Of a DNA stretch of 64,000 bases, positions 46,852 through 58,100 are shown in pieces. Every line of letters begins with the position of its first letter. The first letter of the stretch is position 1. The notes below the pieces were generated by a model. That model made no database searches and had not been told where the DNA came from. It saw nothing but the letters and a program-made list of their open reading frames with translations. The position numbers and the translations under genes are program-made. The stretch spans positions 185,380,001 to 185,444,000 of the forward strand of contig JBITNC010000001.1 of the NCBI GenBank assembly GCA_050084985.1, in the 5' to 3' direction. The stretch comes from Nageia nagi (lineage: Eukaryota > Pinophyta).

Positions 46852-47400
46852 TGATATGTTTTTATTCTTTCATTCATTTCAAATAAATTCATTCTTAATT
46901 CCTACTTGTTACTTCCCTTTCACTTTTTGTAAATATTCAAAAGGTGTCTATTCTTTATACTTAGTCATTTTATCAAAGTTTATCAAGTCTTGAAAGTTTT
47001 GGGTACTATCAATAGTTTGGATACTATCTATGTAAATAAGTCTTAAACATTTTAGCTTGAAGCTTAATTGCTATCTAGTAGGTGTTGTAATATGTACCAG
47101 AGGTTGATCATAGTTTGTCTAATATTTTCAATAACCATACATAAGTCTAAAGTCTAAAGTCATTATTAATTTATCAAAGTCATATTCGAGAAGTAATGTG
47201 TCATGTCTGGGAGGTACCCACACATATAAGGAAAGTAAATGTCTAAGTCAAGTCTAGGTATGGTAGAAACCCAGATCTCTTTGGGAAGTATTGTAGATAA
47301 GAGTCTCTATTTATTTAAAGTCACCAATAGGTAATATAGTAAAGCCTATGGATTTCTAGACAAAAGTTCCATTGTATACTGAAAATCAGTAGGAGATATT

Positions 47401-47720
47401 CCAAGAATTCCATTGTCCAGAGCTCATTGATTTCAAGTAATGATATCATACATTTTACCTAAAATTAGTGGGTTTGAAGATAATCATTAGCAGGAGTTAT
47501 GAAATTTAGCAAGATATATTTTAGGAAGTACATTGTCCAAAGCCCATCAATTTCAAGCAATGACATCATATTTGTTTTCTCAAAATCAATGGGTCCCAAG
47601 ATAATCATCAGTAGGAGTTATGATGTTCAATGGGGATATTTCAAAATAATCAACAAATAGAATCCACCAAATTTAAGTGGTGATGTGAGACATATTGTTT
47701 AATATCAATAAGTGTTAAGT
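47401..47720. repeat. ~120-bp direct repeats in putative E6 LTR
   Basis: CATTGTCCAGAGCTCATTGA at 47411 recurs as CATTGTCCAAAGCCCATCAA at 47531, and a third, more decayed partial unit starts near 47643. Each has a TGACGTCA-like site: AATGATATCATAC, AATGACATCATAT and GGTGATGTGAGAC. A further weak partial unit precedes the array near 47366. Confidence 0.75.
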
Positions 47721-48289
47721 AAGTTTCTACCACCACTAAATTCCATCGAGAGGAAATAGAACCTAATAAGTAGAGAAAGGAATAATGAGTTAGGGAAAAT
47801 ACCCAGGTCCACTTAATCATGAGTGTTTGAATCCAGGGGCTCTATTAGTATGTTGTCCATGAATCATTTCCACATGATAGTATCAATTCTTCTTAGGATT
47901 TCAATGATACATTCTTCATTGCCCTCACTATTTCATGCGACCTAGAACTATAATGATTTCCATTAATTATTGCAAAGAGTTAGATAGTTGCTGATAGAGC
48001 ACAATATTAGATAGTACCAATCAAACTAGAATACCATGCATTCATAATCAACTATAGTATCAAGAGGATCTAATCAAAGATATATCAGAAGGATTTCAGT
48101 TGGGAAGTAAAACAACTCAAAGATGGTATAATTTCATAATTTGGCACTGATTGTACTTAGTCACTATGTAATATAACATAGTTGTGACTATAATTTGTAC
48201 ATTTGTAAATAGTTCCTTATATTATTCTTAGTCAATAGTTTAATTAAGAGCATTAATGGTGGACAACCACTCAATTGCAGATGTAAATA

Positions 48290-48298
48290 TATAAATAG
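48290..48298 (+). promoter_or_regulatory. TATA box of putative E6 LTR
   Basis: TATAAATAG within AAATATATAAATAGTGG, about 530 bases before the presumed LTR end. Confidence 0.45.
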
Positions 48299-48824
48299 TG
48301 GATTGTTATAGGTCTAAAAGGTTGAACATTCTAGCAAATTTGCCCAAGTATGTAAGGTACTTTCATGTATGATAATGCAATTTGATAATGCTTTACCCTT
48401 TGTTACATATGGCTATCTGTTATGCTTTGTGAATGCTATGCATGAAGTGTTATCTTAAATTATGGATACATATTATGATTACGATATCCCAAGGGTAAGA
48501 TAATTTACTATTCTTAATCTTGGTTATGTATTGCTATCTGTGCTACAATGCCTAGGCTATTTAGTATCAAGTTTGCTTTCTTTGTTTAATATGTTCATCC
48601 CTTTCCTATTACTCTTAGCCTTTTTATATCTTTCCTATTACTTTTAACCTTCACAATATATGGGAACCAACCTATAATCCAAACATTGAGTAGAAAATGA
48701 ACATGAGTGCATTCCCCACCACCTTTTGCTCTTTTAGGGACCCTACTATTGTGGGCAATGGGGAACATGACTAGACCAAACCCTTGAGATAACATTATAT
48801 AGATCAATAGTAGAAAAGTTCATT

Positions 48825-48843
48825 TTTGGCATGCTCGATGGGA
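48825..48843 (+). promoter_or_regulatory. Probable E6 primer binding site
   Basis: TTTGGCATGCTCGATGGGA follows the LTR end and resembles primer-site-proximal sequences of plant Ty3/gypsy elements (TTTGGC...CGxTGGGA). The tRNA is not assigned. Confidence 0.5.
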
Positions 48844-49280
48844 TATGAACTAAATTCCATATTTAGTGGGCATGAATAGGCTATATAGCTATGTGTGGTA
48901 AGCTATCACTCAATGCTTTGAAAGATCATAAGGTTTTTATTACCTTATTAGAGACTCTACTACCAACTAGTCAACATTTCAAACCTTAGCACCTCCAGAA
49001 TGTAGACTTACTAGAAATAGTACCAGGAATTCCCTTAAATAGCCTAGATTTTAAGAGCTATTAGTTCCTCATAGGACAACTGGGTGAAAGCTTTCTTGAA
49101 CTTTATCTCCTCAAATTCCTTTGAGAGCTATCCCATTATTAGCCATATTTGACTCTTCCCCATAAAATCCTTCACCTAATACTAGTGGTCCAAGCATGGC
49201 TCAACCTACTCTTGCTAATATCTTTACTTGGAATAATAAACATTCTTTGGTTCTCCTTACTAATTACCTAGCTATTCCCC
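48844..49280 (+). other. E6 leader and start of gag, decayed
   Basis: No open frame of note. It lies between the primer-like sequence and the gag core. A short Ser/Thr/Pro-rich text appears near 49130-49240. Confidence 0.45.
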
Positions 49281-50788
49281 AAAGTAAGTTTCAATGTTTT
49301 GCCTAAGTATGATGGGTCTAACAAAACACCATATGAGCATTATCATGATATTTTTCTTTTGGCTTCAAATTTTGATATCACTGATGAAATAATGATGACC
49401 AGATTACTATCCTATTATTTTGAAGGAAATGTAATTGAATGGTTTAGAGCTCTCACCCCTCAATTTATAAATACTTGGGGAGAGTTATGTCAAGATCTAA
49501 TCAAAATATTTGCTACAAATGGTGATGATAGTACCTTTTTGATCCTTATAGCTTGTATCAAAAGACATCCTCATGAGTCTATTAATGATTTCAATATCAT
49601 ATTTGAGAAAACATGGAAATATATCTTGGTAAGGATTAGACTAACAAATGAAAAATCTTTGGTATATTATAGAAAAGCTTTTCTTCCTAATCTTAATATG
49701 CTTATTGTTATACCTGGAGATACTTTCTTGGATGTTTACCAAATGACTAAAATCTCTGAACATACCTTGGTATCCTCCGGAAAGATATAACTAAGAACTA
49801 TTATGCCTTTGTTTCCTAATTTACCTCCTAAACAAGCTCCATAAATTACTCATCCTATAGTGTTAGCCTTACCACCTCCTCCTCTCAAGCCTATTATTCA
49901 AAATCAAGTACCAACACTACCTGATCTTGCATTTACTAATACAAATGCTAATTCTAAATCTCAAGAGGATGAAAGAATAAGGTAATTGGTGGTAAGTATT
50001 AATAATCTTGAAAATAAGCTCACTTTGCAAGAGAGGTAGAATCAAGGCTTTAATTATAGAAGATATGATAATGAATATTAACCTAGATTTCAACCTAGGA
50101 ACAACCAAGTAGAACTACCTAACATTCCTAAAGTAGTTGATAATGTGATTATGGTTAGTTATATAGAGAGTGATGCTATAGGTATTACAAAATGGTGCCC
50201 TCCATATTTTGATCCTCATTTTATAGACTCATGTGTTGTGTATCAATACTAATACTTGGGCTTACATTCAAACCAAATGGTAGAACTTGCATTAGATCCT
50301 ATTGCTGACCTCACCATGGTTAATTTTTAGCTTCTAGGTTATGCTAGAGAATAAGCCAACTATGTTCAAATTAGAGCTTCTTCTTTAGTAGCTTAGCAAT
50401 AGCCCCAAGCTACTCATCAAAATCAATAAACCATTCTAATACAACCTAAACCAAAAAGAGCTAAGGATCTTATTATTCAACCATATAATAAAAAAAATTA
50501 ACTTCTTAGACATCTGGGTCATATTTATTTGGACCCAAGTAATACTACCCCTGTAGCATAAAAGTTTACTATGACAAGAAAAGAACTCCCAGAGAAAGAG
50601 AGGCCTCATCCATTAAGATATCTTTTTATCACTGATCATCATAAGAAAAAGGCCACTTAGTAATTCATAACATATCAACCCATCAAAATAAGTAAGTTTG
50701 TACCTTATGCTCCATATAACATTATGGAAGAACTAAAAAAATTCCTTCTAAAATGACCATGTTTGATGCATTAAATATTATAGGATAG
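49281..50788 (+). pseudogene. gag: E6 gag
   Basis: A 163-codon frame (49299-49790) has MPKYDGSNKTPYEHYHDIFL, NVIEWFRALTPQFINTWGEL and HESINDFNIIFEKTWKYI, the conserved gag core. Downstream the frame decays. A Tat-type linker with WCPPYFDPHFIDSCVVYQY is visible near 50195-50250. The knuckle region is not clear. Confidence 0.72.
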
Positions 50789-51500
50789 ATGGACCTTTTG
50801 CAAGAAGCTTTGAAGTTCAAAAATAGTGAAAAAAGGGTAAATGAGGGTAATATTATCTTTGCAATATTTGATGATGTCCCTCTAGCTCCTATAGGTATAA
50901 GAAGATCTCCATCTTTCTATCTATCCCTTAGACTAGAAGGTTGGGTAGTTAATAATTGTATGATAGATACTAGAGCTACTATTACCATGATCCTCAAAGC
51001 TATTGCAAATGAAATGAAATTATATATCATAAGATGCATTGATGGAGTCCTATAATTAGATTATTCCTTGATAGATATTGTTGGTAGTGTTAAAGGAGTT
51101 TTAATTACTCTTAATTCCTTGATATCTATGTCATTCAATATATTATTGTTGTTGACCTTCCACCTCTATTTGAAATCTATTTTTCTAAATATTTTACTAC
51201 TAAATTGGGAGGATACCTAGCTCTAGATTATACACATCTTTTACTCCCTTTCCAAAATAAACAAGTAAAGATTCTAAATGAGGGTACCAAAAGTGTTCAT
51301 CTTTAGAAGATCACATAATAGAATTGTATGAATGGCCCTAAACTTGTAGAAGTGTTTGAAAGGGATACACTCAAAGAAACACTACTAATAACTAAAATTA
51401 TTTTAGCAAATGACCTCAATTATTAGGTCATATACATTGGCATGGGAAACTATTATTTATATGAAAATATCTATCCAATCTCAGTTATAGCTAAAAGGGA
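50789..51500 (+). pseudogene. pol: E6 protease
   Basis: Frame 50789-51055 has MDLLQEALKFKNSEKRVNEG then LRLEGWVVNNCMIDTRATIT, where DTRA stands for the usual DSGA or DTGA. Further text YFTTKLGGYLALDYTHLLLP near 51190-51245 is the C-terminal region. The active-site glycine is replaced by arginine, a GGA/AGA-type transition. Confidence 0.7.
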
Positions 51501-52005
51501 GCAAGAGATGTGGACAATGTAATTTGATGGGGCAAGATATAAACATAGATGTAGAGCTCATGTTGTATTTGAATCACCAAAGGGAAATATGAGAAGATTC
51601 TCATTCAAATTCACATGAATTTGCATAAACAATGCTGCTGAGTAGAAATTCCTCTATTTAGGGTTTTCCAAAGTAATCAACATGGGCATCATATGTCTAA
51701 TTATGCATGATGATTTTGAAGTGGTCATAAAGTAAGTTAGAAACTAGATTAGTGCAAAAAATCACTATCTGAAGACCTACATGAATAGAGTATGGGACTT
51801 ACTAAAGTCATTCCTAGGTATTAATTTTATCTCAATTCTTAGAAGGTATAATCAAATTGCTGATGCACTTGTTGGTAAAGGGGCACATTATAATCATGAT
51901 CACTACAAAAGAGGGAGCTTTGGATTTAAAGTTCAATGTAGGCCATCAGTGCCTGATGCTGTAAAATTCTAGCAAGTGTTTGACTCTAATGAGCATTCAA
52001 AGAGA
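51501..52005 (+). pseudogene. pol: E6 archaeal-type RNase H
   Basis: The text begins EMWTM, stop, FDGARYKHRCRAHVVFESPK, then RRFSFKFT and NNAAE. It ends with SILRRYNQIADALVGKGAHY (51781-51972) and VQCRPSVPDAVKF. The FDGA and ADAL catalytic-region landmarks remain. As in E3 it follows protease directly. Confidence 0.7.
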
Positions 52006-53440
52006 AATGGGTGAAGGAAAAGTTGGTTGGATTACAAAGATAATGGAATATGATGTAGAAATTAAACTAACCAAGCTTATTAGGGGCAAGGCTCTTTATG
52101 AAAATATAGCAAAAGCCTCACACATGATTGCTATTATAGAGGATGAAGAGCATCTTAATTATGAAAGTGATTGGATTAAACCATTATTTTTTCAAATTGA
52201 TAAATGTTCTAAAACCCTAGATAGGTTTCAAAGGAGGATATTCAAGTTGCAAACATTAAAGTTTATGATGATAGATGAACTTATTTCTAGGAAAAACTTT
52301 GATCAAACCCTATTGAGATGTGTGACTCATGATGAAGTCTGAAGAATACTACATGAATTTCATTATAGATTCTTTAGAGGACACTATAGTGGTCCAATCA
52401 CTACAATAAAAGTATTATAAGCTAGGTATTATTGGCCTACTATATTTCAAGACTCATTCAAGATAGCCAAAGAGTGTGAAAAATGTAGCAGGTATGTGGG
52501 AAAAAGAATATAATCCATAATACCTCTTAAGCTTATGGTTGTTAAGGAACCTTTATAACAATGGGGTCTTGAATTCATTGGTGTTACAAATCCAAATTCC
52601 TTAATGGATCATAAATTTATCTGCGCTATAATACATTATTTCATAAGATGTTCAAAAGCCATGCCATGTAAGAATACAGATCAGAAGGTAGTGATATAGA
52701 TGATTAAGAGAATAATAAATCACTTTGGTATCCCATAGACTATTGTATTAGATAATGGTCCTACACTTATTAGAGCTAATTTGTTAGATTTTATTATTGA
52801 GTATGAGATATATTGATTATTCTCTTCAAATTATTATCCATAGGGAAATGGGTTAGTAGAATCAACTAATAAGAGCCCGACCTAGATCATCAAAAAAATG
52901 ATTGAAGGGAATCCTCGACAATGCATACACAATTAGACTATGCATTATGGGCAAACATAATTAGCATCAAATCAGCTATCAAGACATCCCCTTATGCATT
53001 AGTATATGGTAAAAGACCAGTATTACAAATTCATATTGAGTTTCCTTCACTAAAAATCTTACAAGAGCTAGAAGATTATGATTTTGAGCTATTACAAATG
53101 AGATTCAATTAGCTCATGAAACTAGAAGAGGATAGAAGCAAATCAGATGAGTCTTTCCAACATCGACAACAAATAGTTAAGAAGTGGTTTGATAAGAAAA
53201 AGTCTTTCAGGGTTAATTTTGAAACATGAGACATTATCCTCAAATGGGATGAGGAAAGGTTAAAGCTTGAAAAATATCAAAAGTTAAATTCCTTATGGAG
53301 TGGGCCCTATATCATCACTTAATCTATGTAGAATAATGTGTTTAGACTTTAGGATATCATTAGGTCTTGGTAGCTACCTATAGTAATAAATAGGATCTAT
53401 TTGAAACATTATCAAGTGATAGGGTGATTACACAACACCC
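52006..53440 (+). pseudogene. pol: E6 RNase H tail and integrase
   Basis: The first 90 bases read GWITKIMEYDVEIKLTKLIR then GKALYENIAK, the very end of the ordinary RNase H in this lineage. Integrase follows: ARYYWPTIFQDSFKIAKECE, then WGLEFIGVTNPNS with Glu in place of the first catalytic Asp. After that come INHFGIP and IVLDNGPTL with the second Asp, and GNGLVESTNKS with the Glu near 52858. The C-terminal part is near 53290 (SLWSGPYIIT). Many TAG codons interrupt. Confidence 0.75.
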
Positions 53441-53904
53441 ATGAAAGACTATATAGTGTAGATATTTCTATCTTCTTTTTCAAAATAAAAAATAAAAAAA
53501 TTGCTTGTACATTCTAATTTAGGTAAGATTCACTCCCCAAGGAGGTAGGTAGCTATTAATGTGAGGCATTAACTAAGCATGATATGGATTTAGTCTTATT
53601 TAGCATGAAGTTTTCAATCAAAAGGATAACATTTAAAGAGAAGATTTCCTTGGATAACCCAACCATGCCCTATCTCCTGATTTGAATTTGGCTCACTTAA
53701 AATTAATTTATTCCCACCTATCATCCATCATGCCATACTCCATGCAAACCGTGATATCCTTGGTCATTAAATTCCATTAATAGACATCAATCATAACCCT
53801 TAAGTAAATAAAACATACTACTTAACCCCCCTATTCTTCACTTAGCAATTTTAGAGCATAGGTTTTCAAGAAGAACCAAAGCTTGGAACCTACAAAGTAA
53901 TTTA
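53441..53904. other. Unannotated stretch before E7
   Basis: No gene recognised. A CCCCAAGGAGGTAGGTAG purine-rich block at 53537-53554 could be an E6 tract, but no LTR follows it. This stretch was continuous with 60420 onwards before E7 inserted. Confidence 0.4.
53900..53904. repeat. Target site duplication of E7 (left copy)
   Basis: ATTTA, repeated at 60415-60419. Confidence 0.92.
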
Positions 53905-54091
53905 TGTTAGAATTTGTAATGAAATATTGTGAATATTTAAACTCCTTGTAAATTCAATTAATCACTTAAAGGTATGTAGATACCTTAAGTGATTAATAGA
54001 ATTCTTTAATATGTAGACTTTGACTTTACCAAAGGAGTTAGTTGGTAGGTTGAAGTTTGGTGGTACATTTAATGTAACCCTAACCTTACCC
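53905..54091 (+). repeat. E7 5' LTR, truncated (187 of 489 bp)
   Basis: It matches 59926-60112 with a single difference (GAATATTTAAAC against GAATATCTAAAC). It includes a hairpin at 53963-53998, AATCACTTAAAGGTAT against ATACCTTAAGTGATT. At 54092 similarity to the 3' LTR ends abruptly. Confidence 0.93.
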
Positions 54092-54366
54092 TCCTAAGCA
54101 TACTTATACATTCTATCATGACTTAAAATTTAAGTAAGCATGCATCATGCATTACAAATTTAAGTCCTAAGCATACTTATAACATGCATTCTAGATAAAA
54201 TTTAAGTAAAAAAAATTTATACCAAGGCCCCCCCTTGTTACTTAAAGGTTTATCCCTTTTAACCATGCTTAGAGAGTGCATATGCATGTTAAAAGTATGC
54301 TTAGGACTTAAATTTTTAATGCATGATGCATGCTTACTTAAATTTTTAAGTCATGATACAATGCAT
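54092..54366. repeat. Fold-back sequence joined to the truncated E7 LTR
   Basis: Left arm 54108-54186 and right arm 54285-54366 are near-perfect reverse complements, about 80 bp each, around a 98-bp centre. The core ATTTAAGTAAGCATGCATCA is mirrored on the right. TCCTAAGCATACTTAT also occurs twice in direct orientation (54092 and 54165). No transposase and no recognisable flanking duplication. Confidence 0.85.
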
Positions 54367-55117
54367 GTTATGAATTAAATACTAAGTAGGACTTAGTTCT
54401 TTGTTTAATTCATTAAGTACTTGAATAAAGTGAGAAAAATATGAACAATGTAAACGTCCTTTAGGGGTTAGAACAAAACCCATTGGACTCAATTTTTTGG
54501 CCTCTTAAGGTTTCAAGTTCGTGTGGATAGAGTATTTTTCACCTTACTTTATATTTTTTGCAAATTTGCTTATACTTGCAATACGCAAAAATGTGAAAAG
54601 TAACCCCTAAAATGAATACATCCGCACGTATTTTCCACAACATGACTTGTTTGGGGAGCCATGAGGTGAGGACAGGGTAGACTGGAGCCCTTTTAGTCCG
54701 AAGAACCAAGTGGTGGTAAGTCCGTCTTAATTGCCCCTAAGACCTCTATTGGATTGGACATAACTCTATTAGGTGGACAGGCATGTGTGTAGTGATACCA
54801 CATGTCTGCACGTCCATTCAGGGATTATCCTGATAACCTAGGAGGAAAACTGAAACCCTTAATCAAGATAATTAAAATGGCCGGTCCAAGATACGTCAGA
54901 TCCTTGGAAAATAGTAAGTACTTCTCCTTGTGAGAGTATATCACTGACCAAGGTGAACTGGTTGAGGACTGGTAGTACCTGGGCTCCACCTTGCGGGCAT
55001 CCAGGTGAAGGCCTAATTCTATACAAGAAAACAACCCAACTTTATCCTTCTATGGATCGTGGTTAATGAGTTTACACATGTGGATATGTTTGCTTATTAG
55101 GTGTTTTATATGTATAG
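54367..55117 (+). other. Replacement leader of E7, origin unknown
   Basis: Higher in GC and CG dinucleotides than its surroundings. It contains no methionine-tRNA primer site and none of the missing LTR. It ends in T-rich stretches with TAG before both candidate starts (GTATAG before 55118, TTTTTTGTAG before 55170), which look like 3' splice sites. Confidence 0.5.
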
Positions 55118-58100
55118 ATGAAAATTGTAAAAGTTTACATTCTTATTGCATATTTATTGTTTTTTGTAGCAATGGTTGAAACCTTCGTTCCCAAGCACAT
55201 ACTCGATGGTTCCAACTTTGGAATATGGGAACCACGTATGAAAGCCGAGTTACAAGCAAGAAAGCTATGGCAGACAGTTAGTGAAGATGCGGTTGCTCCT
55301 ACCGATGAGAAGGCTCTTGAAGTATACAACTCAAAGAATGAGTTAGCAACTTCTATGATTTACCATGCAGTTTCAGATGATGTCCTTCTCATGATTTCTT
55401 CATCAACTTCAGCAAAGGAAGCTTGGGATAGGTTAAAGAAAATCTACCTTGGGTCCAAATTTTCAAGAAGGTTTACCATTCTACAAAAGTTGTTGCAGTA
55501 TCGACAAAGTGAAGATGAAAGTGCCTCCATCTACTTAAACAAAATCATTGACCTCAGGACACAACTGGTTGGTTGTGGATGCAACTGGATCAATGATGAG
55601 TTCATGGTCTTCATCATTCTACAAAGCCTTACTTCAAAGTTCAGCAACTTTGTCACAGTTATGGAAACAAGGCTCGATGATGAAGAAGATGTCATCTCAC
55701 TTGATAACCTTTCAAGACTTCTTCTAAAGCATGAGGAAACTTTGAACAAGAAAATGTTGAACCTTTCTCCAAAGGACCATAGCATTGCTCTAGGAGCAAC
55801 CAAAACTCCTTTCAAGAAAAAGTTCAAACATTACAAATTCAAAGACAACAAGTCCTCATCTACCTTCAGGAAGTATGACAAAAAGGGCAACAACAACAAC
55901 AATCATGGCAACTACAGGCACAGGAATGATAAAGCAGGATCAAGCAATCCAACACCTCAAGAAAAGTTTGATGGGAATTGTAACTTCTGTGGCATCTTTG
56001 GGCACAAAGAGTATGATTGTCGCAAAAAGAAATTTGCTCAAAAAGGAAAGGGAAATGCAAATGTGAGAAATTTCAATAATAAAAAGAAGAACAAGCATGT
56101 TGCTTCTGTTGCCTACTACTCAATGACTCAAACTATTTCAAATGATTGGATTGTTGATACAGGATGCACTAATCACATGTGTTATGAAAAAGATAAGTTT
56201 GAAAACTTTCATAAGTACAAAAAGGATGCAGTTGTGATAGGTGATAATACAGTCCTTGATGTTCATGGAATAGGAAGTGTGAAGATTCATGGAAAGACTC
56301 TTGACAATGTCTTTTATGTGCCTAAACTAAGGATGAATCTCATCTCCGTAATTCAAATTACAAGGAAAGGATGCTCATTCGAGTTTACCTCACACTCTTG
56401 GTGTGTTAAGAAAGGACTTGCCACTTTGATGAAAGGATCAGTAAAGAATGACCTTTATATTGTGGATCAAGTACCTTCAAAGATTTGTCTTGCTACAAAT
56501 GTTTGTTCAAAAGGTAATCTTTGGCATCAACGATTAGGACACCTTAACCACAAGAGTATTCAAGCTATGAAAACTCAAGAACTTGTGGAAGGTTTACCTA
56601 ATATTTCACCCACAGTTGGTCTTTGTGAAAGGTGCATTCTAGGAAAGATGCATAGGCAAAATTTTGAAAAAGATAAGGCAACTCGGGCTACTTGTCCTCT
56701 TCAGCTTGTGCATTCAGATTTGATGGGTCCTTTTCAGACTAAGTCACTAGGTGGAGCTTCTTATGTTCTGACCTTCATTGATGACTTCAGTAGGATGACA
56801 TTTGGTTATCTACTTGAGCATAAGGATCAAACTTTTGACAGGTTTCAAGACTTCAAGGCACTTGTTGAAAATCAAACTAATTTTAAGATCAAAATGCTGA
56901 GATCTGACAATGGGGGTGAATATAATAGCAATGAGTTTAACAACTTTTGTGTTAAACACGGGATTAAGCGACAATTCACAATCCCTTACACCCCTCAGCA
57001 AAATGGAGTTGCTGAAAGGAAGAATCGCACCATTATGGAAATGGCAAGATGCATGTTGGGTAACCTTCCTAGTTTCTTATGGGGCGAAGCTGTTCACACT
57101 GCTATTCACACCCTAAATAGGTGTCCTACTAAGGTAGTTGAAGGTAAAACTCCATATGAAGCATGGACAGGAAAGAAACCTAACCTCTCACACTTCAGAA
57201 TCTTCGGTTGTGATGCATTTGCCTTTGTTACCTTAGAGAAAAGAAAGAAGCTAGATAACCGATCAAAAAAATGCATCTTTGTGGGGTATGATAATCAGCA
57301 TAGAGGTTACAGGCTCTACTCTTCATCCCATAAAATAGTATTTATTTCTAGGGATGTTAAGATCAATGAACTTTCTGAGGATACGACCTCTCATGCTGAA
57401 ATATCTGATTCAGATGATTCTTCGCCTGCACCTAACTGGTTGGATGAGCATGTAGAGAAGTCACCACAAGAGCAAAATTCTCCAGCTCAGAGAATTACAA
57501 GAAGTATGACCTTGAATAAATCCTTATTTGCCAAAATTGATAATATGCATGAGCCATCAACCTTCAAAGAAGCTTCCAAGCAAGAGTGTTGGATGGAAGC
57601 TATGAAAGTTGAGTATGAGGCTCTCATGAAAAATGAAACTTGGGATTTGGTTCCTTATCCCAATGAGAAAAATATGATTGGCAATAAATGGATATACAAG
57701 GTCAAGTACAATTCTGATGGAAACATTGAAAAATACAAGGCAAGGTTAGTAGCCAAAGAATTCGCTTAGAAATATGGTATTGATTATGAGGAAACCTTTG
57801 CTCCTGTAGCCAAGATGCCTACTGTCAGAATAATTCTTGCTCTTTCTGCAGCTCAAGGATGGAAAGCTTTTCAACTTGATGTCAAAAGTGCATTTCTCAA
57901 TGGTGACTTAGATGTTGAAATCTACATGAATCAATCAGAAGGATTTATTCCAGCAGGAAAAGAGACTCTTGTGTGCAAACTAAAGAAGTCTTTGTATGGA
58001 CTTAAGCAAGCACCTAGAGCATGGTACAAGAAAATTTTAGGATTCTTTGCAGATATTGGTTTTTCCAAGTGCTTCTCAGATTCAGATCTATATGTACTCA

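Larger units (their letters stand above)
20080..46856 (+). mobile_element. E3: old Tat-like Ty3/gypsy element, host of E4 and E5
   Basis: Pieces of one plus-strand element occur in order: gag N-terminus (20080-20452), rest of gag (26745-27530), linker and protease (27880-28482 and 45209-45640), an extra RNase H (45715-46130) and the start of RT (46380-46851). They are separated by complete insertions of E4 and E5, both with 5-bp target duplications. The protease reading frame is continuous once E5 and one duplication are removed. The extra RNase H before RT is an unusual order. The 5' LTR is not identified. The 3' side stops in RT where the putative E6 LTR begins. Confidence 0.75.
46857..48822 (+). 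repeat. Putative E6 5' LTR
   Basis: It begins TGTTTTTATTC and ends GTTCA at 48822, directly before a primer-site-like sequence. It contains a 120-bp direct repeat and TATAAATAG at 48290. The start is chosen only because E3 RT homology ends there and a TG follows. No second copy exists in the window to prove it. Confidence 0.5.
46857..53440 (+). mobile_element. E6: Tat-like element lacking RT
   Basis: A putative 5' LTR (46857-48822), a primer-site-like sequence, gag, protease, archaeal-type RNase H and integrase follow in order on the plus strand. The text jumps from the end of the extra RNase H to the last residues of the normal RNase H near 52005, so RT and most RNase H are missing. No 3' LTR was found; the right end near 53440 is where integrase homology stops. 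It may be inserted in RT of E3, but no target duplication confirms this. Confidence 0.65.

Noticed and set aside
53537-53554. Polypurine tract and 3' LTR for E6
   Set aside because: The CCCCAAGGAGGTAGGTAG block is purine-rich only in part. Nothing after it matches the putative 5' LTR, so no 3' LTR is called.
55135-55329. Minus-strand ORFs opposite E7 gag-pol (also 55531-55827, 56810-57001, 58633-58860)
   Set aside because: All lie antisense to a well-supported polyprotein and carry no domain. They are shadows.
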